DNA of 14,171 nucleotides. It comes from JBKHXU01 sp046565865 (GTDB taxonomy: Bacteria; Pseudomonadota; Gammaproteobacteria; Acidiferrobacterales; Sulfurifustaceae). Position numbers and translations under genes: made by a program. The first letter of the stretch is position 1. Every line of letters begins with the position of its first letter. The notes under the pieces are model-generated. The model was not told where the DNA came from, did no database searches, and was given only the letters and a program-made list of their open reading frames with translations. This document shows positions 6,388 through 13,852 of this stretch, piece by piece. The stretch spans positions 1 to 14,171 of the forward strand of contig JBKHXU010000038.1 of the NCBI GenBank assembly GCA_046565865.1, given 5' to 3'.

Positions 6388-6858
6388 ATGAACATCAATG
6401 CGACGCTGATCGGGCAATCGATCGCGTTTTTCATTTTCGTCTGGTTCTGCATGAAGTACGTGTGGCCGCCGCTCACGCGCGCGCTCGACGAGCGCAAGCG
6501 CACGATCGCCGACGGCCTCGCCGCCGCCGAGCGCGGCAAGCGCGAGCTGGAACAGGCGGAGAAGCGTGCGCTCGACGTGCTGAAAAAGGCCAAGAGCGAC
6601 GCGCAGGAAGTCATCGGCCTCGCTGAGAAGCGCGCCGCCGAAGTGGCCGACGAGGCCAAGCAACAGGCGCGCGCCGAGGCCGAGCGAATTCTGCAGGCCG
6701 CCCGTGCCGACATCGAGCAGGAAGCGAATCGCGCGCGCGAGCAATTGCGCGCGCGCCTGGCGGAGCTGGTCGCGGCCGGCGCCGGCCGCATCCTGGAAAA
6801 GGAGATCGACGCCAAGGCGCACGCGCGTCTGCTGGAGTCGGTGGCCAAGGAACTGTAG
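6388..6858 (+). CDS. atpF: ATP synthase Fo subunit b (peripheral stalk)
   Basis: This 156-residue protein has exactly the E. coli length. A single N-terminal membrane helix covers about 5-27 (ATLIGQSIAFFIFVWFCMKY), then the conserved VWPPLTRALDERK. The rest is a long charged Ala/Glu/Lys/Arg-rich helix that forms the right-handed dimeric stalk holding F1 through delta. GGAGG at 6376-6380 lies 7 bases before ATG 6388, one of the strongest ribosome sites in the operon. The stop is 3 bases before atpH. Confidence 0.98.
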   Translation: MNINATLIGQSIAFFIFVWFCMKYVWPPLTRALDERKRTIADGLAAAERGKRELEQAEKRALDVLKKAKSDAQEVIGLAEKRAAEVADEAKQQARAEAERILQAARADIEQEANRAREQLRARLAELVAAGAGRILEKEIDAKAHARLLESVAKEL

Positions 6859-6861
6859 CGA

Positions 6862-7401
6862 ATGGCCGAAGCCCGCACCGCCGCCCGTCCGTACGCCGAG
6901 GCCGCCTTCGAGGTGGCCAAGGATCGTGGCACGCTCGCCGAGTGGTCGCAGATGCTGGCGTTGCTTGCGAGCGTCGTGAGCGATGAGCGCGTGGCGCGGC
7001 TCGCTAACGATCCGCGCGTCGGGCGCGATCGCCTGGCCGAATTTATTTTAGGCCTGGCGGGGACCAAGCTCGATGCCGATGGCGCTAACTTCGTGCGCCT
7101 GCTGATCGACAACCACCGGCTGGCGCTCGTGCCGGAGATCGCCCGCATTTTCGAGGAACTGCGCGCCGAGGCCGAAGGGCGGGTGGATGTACTAATAAAG
7201 ACTGCCTACGAACTCACCAACGATCAGCGCGCGCTGCTCGAAACCGGTTTGAAGCGCCGCTTCGGCCGCACGATCACACTCAACGTCAACGTCGATCCGA
7301 GCCTGATCGCCGGCATCGAGATCCGCGCCGGCGATACCGTGATCGACGGCACCGTCAAAGGCCGCCTGCAAGCGCTCGCGGCCCAACTGAATCAGCCGTA
7401 A
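6862..7401 (+). CDS. atpH: ATP synthase F1 subunit delta
   Basis: This 179-residue protein (E. coli 177) links the top of the alpha3beta3 head to the b dimer. The N-terminal six-helix domain opens with the family pattern ARPYAEAAFEVAKD. The C-terminal part shows the conserved DPSLIAGIEIRAGDTVIDG followed by TVKGRLQALAAQL at the end, typical of delta/OSCP. AAGGA at 6847-6851, inside the end of atpF, is a usable ribosome site 10 bases upstream. It is followed by atpA after 12 bases. Confidence 0.97.
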   Translation: MAEARTAARPYAEAAFEVAKDRGTLAEWSQMLALLASVVSDERVARLANDPRVGRDRLAEFILGLAGTKLDADGANFVRLLIDNHRLALVPEIARIFEELRAEAEGRVDVLIKTAYELTNDQRALLETGLKRRFGRTITLNVNVDPSLIAGIEIRAGDTVIDGTVKGRLQALAAQLNQP

Positions 7402-7413
7402 GAGAGACTAGCC

Positions 7414-8958
7414 ATGCAGCAGCTCAATCCGACAGAGATCAGCGAACTCATCCGCCAGCGCATCGAAAAATTCGAGGCGCGCGCCGAGGCCCGTACCGAG
7501 GGCACGGTGGTGGGCTTAACCGACGGCATCGCGCGCGTGCATGGCCTCGCCGACGTGATGCAGGGCGAGATGATCGAGTTCCCCGGCAACACCTTCGGCC
7601 TGGCGCTCAACTTGGAGCGCGACTCGGTCGGCGCGGTGATCATGGGCGAGTACAAGCACATCACCGAGGGCGATCCGGTGCGCACCACCGGGCGCATCAT
7701 GGAGGTGCCGGTGGGCGAGGCGCTGATCGGCCGCGTGGTCGACGCGCTCGGCAATCCCATCGACGGCCGCGGTCCGATCAAGGCGACGCAGACCTCGCCG
7801 ATCGAAAAGATCGCGCCGGGCGTGATCGCGCGCCAATCGGTGAACCAGCCGGTGCAGACCGGTTTGAAGTCGATCGACGCGATGGTGCCGATCGGCCGCG
7901 GCCAACGTGAGCTCATCATCGGCGACCGCCAGACCGGCAAGACCGCGGTCGCGATCGACGCCATCATCAATCAGAAGGGCACGGGCGTTATCTGCATCTA
8001 CGTCGCCATCGGCCAGAAGGCGTCGTCGGTGGCCAACGTCGTGCGCAAGCTCGAAGAGCACGGCGCCATGGGCCACACCATCGTGGTCGCGGCGACGGCG
8101 GCGGAATCGGCGGCGATGCAGTACATCGCGCCCTACGCCGGCTGCGCCATGGGCGAGTACTTCCGCGACACCGGGCGCGATGCGCTCATCGTGTACGACG
8201 ATTTGACCAAGCAGGCGTGGGCCTACCGCCAGATCTCGCTGCTGCTGCGCCGCCCGCCGGGGCGCGAGGCGTATCCGGGCGACGTGTTCTATTTGCACTC
8301 CCGGCTGCTCGAACGCGCGGCGCGCGTAAATAGCGCCTACGTCGAGAAGCTCACCAACGGCAAGGTCAAGGGCAAGACCGGTTCGCTCACGGCGCTGCCG
8401 ATCATCGAGACGCAGGCGGGCGACGTGTCCGCGTTCGTGCCGACCAACGTGATCTCGATCACCGACGGCCAGATCTTTTTGGAAACCGATTTGTTCAACG
8501 CCGGTATGCGCCCGGCCATCAACGCCGGTCTCTCGGTATCACGCGTCGGCGGCGCGGCGCAGACCAAGATTGTCAAAAAGCTGGGCGGTGGTGTGCGTCT
8601 GGCGCTCGCGCAATATCGCGAGCTCGCGGCGTTCGCCCAGTTCGCCTCCGATCTCGATCCGGCGACGCGCAAGCAGCTCGACCGCGGCGCGCGCATCATG
8701 GAGATCATGAAGCAGCCGCAGTACACGCCGATGACGGTGGCGCAGATGGCGGTGTCGCTTTTCGCCGTGAACGAAGGTTTCCTCGACGACGTCGAGGTGC
8801 CGAAGGTGCGCGCGTTCGAAGACGCGCTGCAGAACTATATGAAGCAGAGCCATGCCGGGCTGCTCGAGCGCATCAACAACCAGCCCGAGTACAGCGACGA
8901 CGTGGCGCAGGCGTTGCGCAAAGCGGTGACGGATTTCAAGGCGCATCACACTTGGTAA
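7414..8958 (+). CDS. atpA: ATP synthase F1 subunit alpha
   Basis: This 514-residue protein (E. coli 513) is the non-catalytic nucleotide-binding subunit. The Walker A loop GDRQTGKT is at 170-177, the Walker B strand ALIVYDDL at 257-264, and the arginine finger R377 sits in LSVSRVGGAAQTK (373-385), where it contacts ATP in the neighbouring beta subunit. The N-terminal LNPTEISELIRQRIEKF is the delta-binding helix. All segments are collinear with proteobacterial AtpA and no disruption is seen. A weak purine-rich ribosome site, AGAGAG (7401-7406), lies 7 bases before the ATG. atpG starts 6 bases after the stop. Confidence 0.99.
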   Translation: MQQLNPTEISELIRQRIEKFEARAEARTEGTVVGLTDGIARVHGLADVMQGEMIEFPGNTFGLALNLERDSVGAVIMGEYKHITEGDPVRTTGRIMEVPVGEALIGRVVDALGNPIDGRGPIKATQTSPIEKIAPGVIARQSVNQPVQTGLKSIDAMVPIGRGQRELIIGDRQTGKTAVAIDAIINQKGTGVICIYVAIGQKASSVANVVRKLEEHGAMGHTIVVAATAAESAAMQYIAPYAGCAMGEYFRDTGRDALIVYDDLTKQAWAYRQISLLLRRPPGREAYPGDVFYLHSRLLERAARVNSAYVEKLTNGKVKGKTGSLTALPIIETQAGDVSAFVPTNVISITDGQIFLETDLFNAGMRPAINAGLSVSRVGGAAQTKIVKKLGGGVRLALAQYRELAAFAQFASDLDPATRKQLDRGARIMEIMKQPQYTPMTVAQMAVSLFAVNEGFLDDVEVPKVRAFEDALQNYMKQSHAGLLERINNQPEYSDDVAQALRKAVTDFKAHHTW

Positions 8959-8964
8959 CGCGCG

Positions 8965-9834
8965 ATGGCCGCCGGTAAAGAAATACGCAAGCAGATAAAG
9001 AGCATCCAGAACACGCAGAAGATCACGCGTGCGATGGAGATGGTCGCGGCCAGCAAGATGCGCCGCGCCCAGGACCGCATGAGCGCGGCGCGCCCGTATG
9101 CCACGCGTATTCATAACGTCATCCGCCATCTGCACTACGCGCACCCGGAGTATCGCCATCCGTTCGTGCTGTCGCGCGAGGTGAAGCGCGTCGGCTTCAT
9201 CGTCGTGAGTTCCGACCGCGGGCTGTGCGGTGGTCTCAACACCAACCTGTTCCGCACCACAATCGGCGCGATAAAGGAGTGGCGCGATCGCCAGGTGCCG
9301 GTCGACGTGTGCACTATCGGCACCAAGGGGTTCGCCTTTTTCAAGCGCCTCGGCGCCAACATCGTGTCGCACACCGCGCATCTCGGTGACGCGCCGCGCG
9401 TCGAGGACCTGATCGGCACGGTCAAGATCATGCTCGACGCCTACACCGCGCAGAACATCGACCGGCTGTATCTCGTGTTCAACGATTTCATCAACACCAT
9501 GTCGCAGCGCCCGACGGTGGAGCAGTTGCTGCCGCTGCCGGCGGCGCCCGAGGACGAGGCGAAGGTGCTGGGACATCACTGGGACTACATCTACGAGCCG
9601 GACGCGCGCGAGGTGCTGGACGATTTGTTGACGCGCTACATCGAGGCGCAGGTCTACCGCGGCGTGGTCGAGAATCTGGCGAGCGAGCAAGCGGCGCGCA
9701 TGGTGGCGATGAAGTCGGCCTCGGACAACGCCGAGACGCTGATCGACGAATTGAAGCTGCAGTACAACAAGGCGCGGCAGGCGTCGATCACGCAAGAGAT
9801 CTCCGAGATCGTCGGCGGCGCGGCGGCGGTATGA
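8965..9834 (+). CDS. atpG: ATP synthase F1 subunit gamma (central rotor shaft)
   Basis: This 289-residue protein (E. coli 287) couples c-ring rotation to catalysis. The N-terminal rotor helix carries NTQKITRAMEMVAASK (16-31), and the C-terminal helix ends ITQEISEIVGGAAAV (275-289); together they form the coiled-coil shaft. The middle Rossmann-like domain has VVSSDRGLCGGLNTN near 80-94, a strongly conserved gamma motif. It follows atpA by 6 bases with no recognisable Shine-Dalgarno sequence, so translation probably depends on coupling to atpA, which would keep gamma low compared with alpha. Downstream there is an unusually long gap of 183 bases to atpD holding a palindromic repeat. Confidence 0.99.
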   Translation: MAAGKEIRKQIKSIQNTQKITRAMEMVAASKMRRAQDRMSAARPYATRIHNVIRHLHYAHPEYRHPFVLSREVKRVGFIVVSSDRGLCGGLNTNLFRTTIGAIKEWRDRQVPVDVCTIGTKGFAFFKRLGANIVSHTAHLGDAPRVEDLIGTVKIMLDAYTAQNIDRLYLVFNDFINTMSQRPTVEQLLPLPAAPEDEAKVLGHHWDYIYEPDAREVLDDLLTRYIEAQVYRGVVENLASEQAARMVAMKSASDNAETLIDELKLQYNKARQASITQEISEIVGGAAAV

Positions 9835-9861
9835 CGGAACGTGTGCCGGAACAACGTGAGG

Positions 9862-9956
9862 CTGTCATTGCGAGCGAAGCGAAGCAATCTCCTGAGGACG
9901 GGTATGTGCCCGCGTCGGGAGATTGCTTCGCCGCCTACGGCGACTCGCAATGACAG
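9862..9956 (+). repeat. Palindromic interspersed repeat between atpG and atpD
   Basis: This is a 95-base, near-perfect large palindrome. Outer 13-base arms CTGTCATTGCGAG (9862-9874) and CTCGCAATGACAG (9944-9956) are exact reverse complements. Inner 13-base arms CGAAGCAATCTCC (9880-9892) and GGAGATTGCTTCG (9918-9930) are also exact reverse complements. The arms are separated by CGAAG on the left and a 13-base insert on the right. The centre (9893-9917) can itself pair partly (GACGGG with CCCG/CGTC). The core TCATTGCGAGCGAAGCGAAG is, from general knowledge, a very common dispersed repeat in many proteobacterial and other genomes; I cannot assign it to a named family. It is transcribed with the operon and would fold into a long stem in the mRNA. 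Confidence 0.9.
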
Positions 9957-10017
9957 TTCTCTTTCTGCGGCGGCGGTTTGAGCAGCGCGAACGAATTGAC
10001 TATTTGAGGTTAGGACT

Positions 10018-11424
10018 ATGAACGTAGCAGCGAAGGCCAATGTAGCGGCGACCGGCAAGATCGTACAGATCATTGGCGCCGTGGTGGACGTCGAGTTTGC
10101 GCGCGCGGCGCTGCCGAAGGTGTACGACGCGCTCACCCTCGCCGAGGGCGGCGACCTGACGCTCGAGGTACAGCAGCAGCTCGGCGATGGCATCGTGCGC
10201 TGCATCGCCATGGGTTCGACCGACGGTATTCGCCGCGGCATGCGCATCGCCAACACCGGCGCGCCGATCTCGGTGCCGGTTGGCACCAAGACCCTGGGCC
10301 GCATCATGGACGTGCTCGGACGCCCGATCGACGAGAAGGGCGCGGTCGGCGCGGAGAAGACCATGCCGATTCACCGGCGCGCGCCGACGTACGAGGAACA
10401 GGCGGGCTCGCAAGAGCTGCTCGAAACCGGCATCAAGGTCATCGACCTCATGTGTCCGTTCACCAAGGGCGGCAAGGTCGGCCTGTTCGGCGGCGCCGGC
10501 GTGGGCAAGACCGTGAACATGATGGAGCTGATCCGCAACATCGCCATCGAACATTCCGGCTACTCGGTGTTCGCGGGTGTGGGTGAGCGTACCCGTGAAG
10601 GCAACGACTTCTATCACGAAATGAAAGAAGGCGGCGTGCTCGACAAGGTGGCGCTGGTGTACGGCCAGATGAACGAGCCGCCCGGCAACCGTCTGCGCGT
10701 GGCGTTGACCGGCCTTACGATTGCGGAAAATTTCCGCGACGAGGGCCGCGACGTGCTGCTCTTTATCGACAACATCTATCGCTACACGCTCGCGGGCACC
10801 GAAGTGTCCGCGCTGCTTGGCCGTATGCCCTCGGCGGTGGGTTATCAGCCGACGCTCGCGTACGAAATGGGCATCCTGCAAGAGCGCATCACCTCGACCA
10901 AGACCGGCTCGATCACGTCGATCCAAGCGGTGTACGTGCCGGCGGACGATTTGACCGACCCGTCGCCGGCAACGACGTTCGCGCACTTGGATGCGACCGT
11001 CGTGCTGTCGCGTCAGGTCGCCGAGCTCGGCATCTACCCCGCGGTCGATCCGCTCGACTCAACCTCGCGCCAGGTCGATCCGAACGTCATCGGTGAGGAG
11101 CACTACCGCACCACGCGCGACGTGCAGAAGACGCTGCAGCGTTATAAAGAATTGCAGGACATCATCGCCATCCTCGGCATGGACGAGCTGTCCGAGGAAG
11201 ACCGGCTCACCGTTTCCCGCGCGCGCAAGATCCAGCGCTTCCTGTCGCAGCCGTTCTTCGTGGCCGAGGTGTTCACCGGCACGCCCGGCAAGTTCGTGCC
11301 GCTCAAGGAGACGCTGCGCGGCTTCCGCGGCATCGTCGACGGCGAGTACGACGCGCTGCCGGAGCAGGCGTTCTACATGGTCGGCACCATCGACGAGGCC
11401 GTCGAGAAGGCGAAGACGCTCTAA
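10018..11424 (+). CDS. atpD: ATP synthase F1 subunit beta (catalytic)
   Basis: This 468-residue protein (E. coli 460) is the catalytic subunit. The Walker A loop GGAGVGKT is at 158-165, the catalytic glutamate E190 with R191 is in GVGERTREG, and Walker B is LLFIDNIYRYT (247-257). The DELSEED lever that pushes on gamma is at 389-395. The N-terminus MNVAAKANVAATGKIVQIIG has about 8 more residues than E. coli. IYRYTLAGTEVSALLGRMP is the beta/gammaproteobacterial version of this stretch. GAGG at 10006-10009 sits 8 bases before ATG 10018, a good ribosome site that lets beta be translated independently of atpG. The stop TAA shares one base with the atpC start. Confidence 0.99.
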   Translation: MNVAAKANVAATGKIVQIIGAVVDVEFARAALPKVYDALTLAEGGDLTLEVQQQLGDGIVRCIAMGSTDGIRRGMRIANTGAPISVPVGTKTLGRIMDVLGRPIDEKGAVGAEKTMPIHRRAPTYEEQAGSQELLETGIKVIDLMCPFTKGGKVGLFGGAGVGKTVNMMELIRNIAIEHSGYSVFAGVGERTREGNDFYHEMKEGGVLDKVALVYGQMNEPPGNRLRVALTGLTIAENFRDEGRDVLLFIDNIYRYTLAGTEVSALLGRMPSAVGYQPTLAYEMGILQERITSTKTGSITSIQAVYVPADDLTDPSPATTFAHLDATVVLSRQVAELGIYPAVDPLDSTSRQVDPNVIGEEHYRTTRDVQKTLQRYKELQDIIAILGMDELSEEDRLTVSRARKIQRFLSQPFFVAEVFTGTPGKFVPLKETLRGFRGIVDGEYDALPEQAFYMVGTIDEAVEKAKTL

Positions 11425-11846
11425 TGGCGGCGACCCTGCACGTCGACATCGTCTCGGCCGAGAAGGAGATCTACTCCGGCACGGCGGAGATGGTGTTCGC
11501 CCCGCTCGCGACCGGCGAGGTCGGCATCCTGCCGCGGCACGCGCCGCTGCTCGCGCGCATGCGCCCGGGCGAGGTGCGCGTGCGCACCGGCAATGAGGAG
11601 CTGCAGTTCTATGTTTCGGGCGGCATGCTCGAGGTACAGCCGCACGTCGTCACCGTGCTCGCCGACACCGCCGCGCGCGCGAAAGACCTGGACGAAGCCG
11701 CCGCGCTCAAAGCCAAAGAACGCGCCGAAGAGGCATTGAAGAGCCGCAAGACCGAGATGGACATCGCCCGCGCCCAAGCCGAGCTGGCCGAGGCGGTGGC
11801 GCAGCTGCGCGCGATCCAGAAACTGCGCGAGCGCGGCAAGAAGTAA
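11424..11846 (+). CDS. atpC: ATP synthase F1 subunit epsilon
   Basis: This 140-residue protein (E. coli 139) is part of the rotor base and an intrinsic inhibitor of ATP hydrolysis. The N-terminal beta-sandwich covers about 1-85, with GEVGILPRHAPLL (31-43) and the FYVSGGMLEV strand (62-71). The C-terminal two-helix domain, about 88-138, is rich in Ala/Glu/Lys/Arg, and is the part that can extend up the shaft to inhibit. ATG overlaps the atpD stop in TAATG, so translation is coupled. It is the last gene of the operon; two hairpins follow. Confidence 0.98.
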   Translation: MAATLHVDIVSAEKEIYSGTAEMVFAPLATGEVGILPRHAPLLARMRPGEVRVRTGNEELQFYVSGGMLEVQPHVVTVLADTAARAKDLDEAAALKAKERAEEALKSRKTEMDIARAQAELAEAVAQLRAIQKLRERGKK

Positions 11847-11848
11847 CG

Positions 11849-11863
11849 CCCCGAGATTCGGGG
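11849..11863 (+). terminator. First hairpin after atpC
   Basis: CCCCGA (11849-11854) pairs with TCGGGG (11858-11863) around the three bases GAT. It starts 2 bases after the atpC stop and is followed only by TT, so it is more likely a stabilising stem or the first half of a double terminator than a terminator alone. Confidence 0.45.
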
Positions 11864-11865
11864 TT

Positions 11866-11897
11866 CCGGTGCGCGCAGTGGGCGCCGGTTTTCGTCT
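11866..11897 (+). terminator. Likely intrinsic terminator of the atp operon
   Basis: CCGGTGC (11866-11872) pairs with GCGCCGG (11882-11888), with one G-U pair, and is followed by TTTTCGTCT. The stem is GC-rich and the T-stretch short, so termination may be partial. It lies between atpC and the FKBP gene, whose ATG is 15 bases downstream. Confidence 0.55.
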
Positions 11898-11912
11898 ACT
11901 GCGAGGGTTGTC

Positions 11913-12401
11913 ATGCCTGTCAGCATCATCGGCCGCGATACCGTCGTTGCCCTCACCTACACGCTGCGCAACCAGAAGGGCGAGGTGGTCGAGATCCACG
12001 ACCTGCCCGTTTCCTACGTCCACGGTTCCGGCGCCGATCTCTTCCCCAAGATCGAGCGCGCGCTCGACGGCAAGACAATCGGCGACGTCGTCACCATCGA
12101 GCTGACCCCGGAAGAATCGTTCGGTCACCCCGATCCGAAGCTCAGGTTCACCGAGGACATGGAAAATGCCCCGAAAGAGCTGCACCGGGTCGGCACCCAG
12201 TTCGAGGCGCAGAACGCCAAGGGCGAGTCGATCACGCTCACGGTAACGCGCATCGAGGATGGCAAGATCACCGTCGACGCCAACCACCCGCTGGCCGGCC
12301 AAACCGTCACGTTCCAGGTCACGGTGCGTGACATCCGCCCGGCGACGCCCGAGGAGGTCCGCCTCGGCCGCCCGCAGCGCGGTGGGCCGATGCTCCAGTA
12401 G
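11913..12401 (+). CDS. SlyD-like FKBP-type peptidyl-prolyl cis-trans isomerase
   Basis: This 162-residue cytosolic protein has no signal peptide. The FKBP domain is split by the insert-in-flap chaperone domain in the SlyD manner. FKBP strands come first, with VALTYTLRNQKGEVVE (12-27) and YVHGSGADLFPKIERALDGK (35-54). The IF domain follows from about 68 to 121, starting near EESFGHPDP. The chain then returns to the FKBP core at NHPLAGQTVTFQVTV (124-138). SlyD proteins catalyse proline isomerisation and hold unfolded chains. The histidine/cysteine-rich nickel-binding tail of E. coli SlyD is absent; the C-terminus is PQRGGPMLQ, so a role in hydrogenase nickel supply is unlikely. GAGGG near 11903-11907 supports ATG 11913. 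Its location between atpC and glmU is not part of the commonest order and may depend on read-through from atp. Confidence 0.9.
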   Translation: MPVSIIGRDTVVALTYTLRNQKGEVVEIHDLPVSYVHGSGADLFPKIERALDGKTIGDVVTIELTPEESFGHPDPKLRFTEDMENAPKELHRVGTQFEAQNAKGESITLTVTRIEDGKITVDANHPLAGQTVTFQVTVRDIRPATPEEVRLGRPQRGGPMLQ

Positions 12402-12402
12402 T

Positions 12403-12417
12403 CCCGCTGCATGCGGG
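12403..12417 (+). terminator. Short hairpin after the FKBP gene
   Basis: CCCGC / GCGGG with a TGCAT loop starts 2 bases after the stop. The flanking TAG...CTA can extend it across a one-base bulge. There is no T-run, so it is only a weak terminator candidate. Confidence 0.3.
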
Positions 12418-12456
12418 CTATGATCTAATGTCCGGGCCCATTCTCGTTTTCGAGCC

Positions 12457-13824
12457 ATGTCTTTAGAAGTCGTTATCCTGGCCGCGGGCAAAGGCACGCG
12501 GATGTACTCCGACCTACCGAAGGTGCTGCACCCACTCGCGGGCAAGCCGTTGCTGGGCCATGTCATCGATACCGCGCGCCTGCTGCAGCCGGCGGCGGTG
12601 CATGTCGTGTACGGTTTCGGCGGCGAGCGGGTGCCACGTGCGTTTCCGGACGGGCTCGCAAGCTGGGTGTTACAGGCGGAACAGAAGGGCACGGGCCATG
12701 CGTTGCAGCAGGCGATGCCAAAGGTCAAAAGCGACAGCACGGTGCTTATTCTTTACGGCGATGTGCCGTTGACGCGGGTCGATACCTTACGACCGCTGGT
12801 AGCGGCCGGGCGCGAGGCATTGGCGCTGATCACGGTCGCACTCGACGACCCGACGGGGTATGGGCGCATCCTTCGCGACGGCGCCGGGCGCGTGACGCGC
12901 ATTGTCGAACACAAGGACGCGACGCCCGAGCAGCGCGCGGTGCGCGAGATCAACACCGGCATCATGGCCGCCCCGGCGACACTGCTCGCGCGCTGGCTCG
13001 GCGCGCTCAAGAACAACAACGCCCAAGGCGAGTATTATCTGACGGACGTGGTGGCGGCCGCGGTTGCGGACGGCATTAGAATCGAGACCAGCCAACCTGC
13101 CTATACTTGGGAAATCATGGGGATCAACAGCAAACTCCAGCTCGCCGAGCTCGAGCGCATAGCGCAGGCGAATCGCGCGCGCGCGTTGATGGAGCAGGGC
13201 GTGACCGTGCTCGACCCGGCGCGGCTCGACGTGCGCGGCGAGGTCACGGTCGGGCGTGACGTGGTATTGGATGTGAACGTGGTGCTCGAGGGCCGCGTGG
13301 CGTTGGGCGACGGCGTGCGTATCGGACCGAACAATTTTCTGCGCGACGTCACCATCGCCGCCGGTACCCATGTGCAGCCGAACTGCGTGATCGAAGAGGC
13401 GGCGATCGGCGCCGACTGCCGCATCGGTCCATTCGCGCGCATCCGCCCCGGCACCAAGCTCGCCGATCATGCGCATGTCGGCAACTTCGTCGAGATCAAG
13501 AACTCGGAGGTCGGCGCCGGCAGCAAGGTGAACCACTTGAGCTACGTCGGGGATACGACCGTCGGCCGCGACGTCAACATCGGCGCCGGCACCATCACCT
13601 GCAACTACGACGGCGCCAACAAGCATCGCACCGTAATCGGCGATCGCGCCTTCATCGGCTCGGACACGCAGCTGGTGGCGCCGGTCACGATCGGTGAAGG
13701 CGCCACCATTGGCGCCGGTTCGACCATTACCAAGGATGCGCCGCCGGGAGAGCTGACGCTCTCGCGCGCGGAACAAAAAACGCGGCCGGGCTGGAAGCGG
13801 CCGGTAAAGAAAAGTCACAAGTGA
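12457..13824 (+). CDS. glmU: Bifunctional GlmU: glucosamine-1-phosphate acetyltransferase / GlcNAc-1-P uridylyltransferase
   Basis: This 455-residue protein (E. coli 456) makes UDP-GlcNAc, the precursor of peptidoglycan and lipopolysaccharide. The N-terminal uridylyltransferase domain begins with the nucleotide-binding signature LAAGKGTRM (8-16) and LPKVLHPLAGKP. It contains QKGTGHALQQA (76-86), YGDVPL (100-105), and EINTGIM (164-170). From about 250 a left-handed beta helix of hexapeptide repeats forms the acetyltransferase domain. The catalytic histidine is H360 in GSKVNHLSYVGD, equivalent to E. coli H363, followed by NIGAGTITCNYDGANKH. The C-terminus GWKRPVKK matches the E. coli end. There is no clear ribosome site before ATG 12457; a small CTCG-TTTT-CGAG hairpin precedes it. 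glmS follows after 28 bases, giving consecutive steps of one pathway. Confidence 0.99.
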   Translation: MSLEVVILAAGKGTRMYSDLPKVLHPLAGKPLLGHVIDTARLLQPAAVHVVYGFGGERVPRAFPDGLASWVLQAEQKGTGHALQQAMPKVKSDSTVLILYGDVPLTRVDTLRPLVAAGREALALITVALDDPTGYGRILRDGAGRVTRIVEHKDATPEQRAVREINTGIMAAPATLLARWLGALKNNNAQGEYYLTDVVAAAVADGIRIETSQPAYTWEIMGINSKLQLAELERIAQANRARALMEQGVTVLDPARLDVRGEVTVGRDVVLDVNVVLEGRVALGDGVRIGPNNFLRDVTIAAGTHVQPNCVIEEAAIGADCRIGPFARIRPGTKLADHAHVGNFVEIKNSEVGAGSKVNHLSYVGDTTVGRDVNIGAGTITCNYDGANKHRTVIGDRAFIGSDTQLVAPVTIGEGATIGAGSTITKDAPPGELTLSRAEQKTRPGWKRPVKKSHK

Positions 13825-13852
13825 CAGACTAGAACAATCGGGGAGTAGAGCT

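Noticed and set aside
8539..9795. Long reverse-strand open frame (418 codons) opposite atpA and atpG
   Set aside because: It is a shadow of conserved ATP synthase genes, with His/Arg/Leu-rich low-information sequence and no ribosome site noted.
12419..12424. TATGAT as a possible -10 box ahead of glmU
   Set aside because: No -35-like hexamer lies at 16 to 18 bases upstream, so a promoter is not supported on sequence alone.
12634..12640. CCACGTG core resembling the centre of parS
   Set aside because: The flanks do not match the palindromic parS sequence, and it lies inside conserved glmU coding sequence.
11421..12740. Long reverse-strand open frame (439 codons) across atpC, the FKBP gene and glmU
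   Set aside because: It lies opposite three well-conserved genes, has no recognisable domain and is rich in Arg/His/Leu/Ala as expected for antisense frames in GC-rich DNA.
13825..13852. Possible glmS ribozyme or riboswitch before glmS
   Set aside because: Only 28 bases separate glmU and glmS, far too short for the ribozyme, which is known from Firmicutes and relatives.
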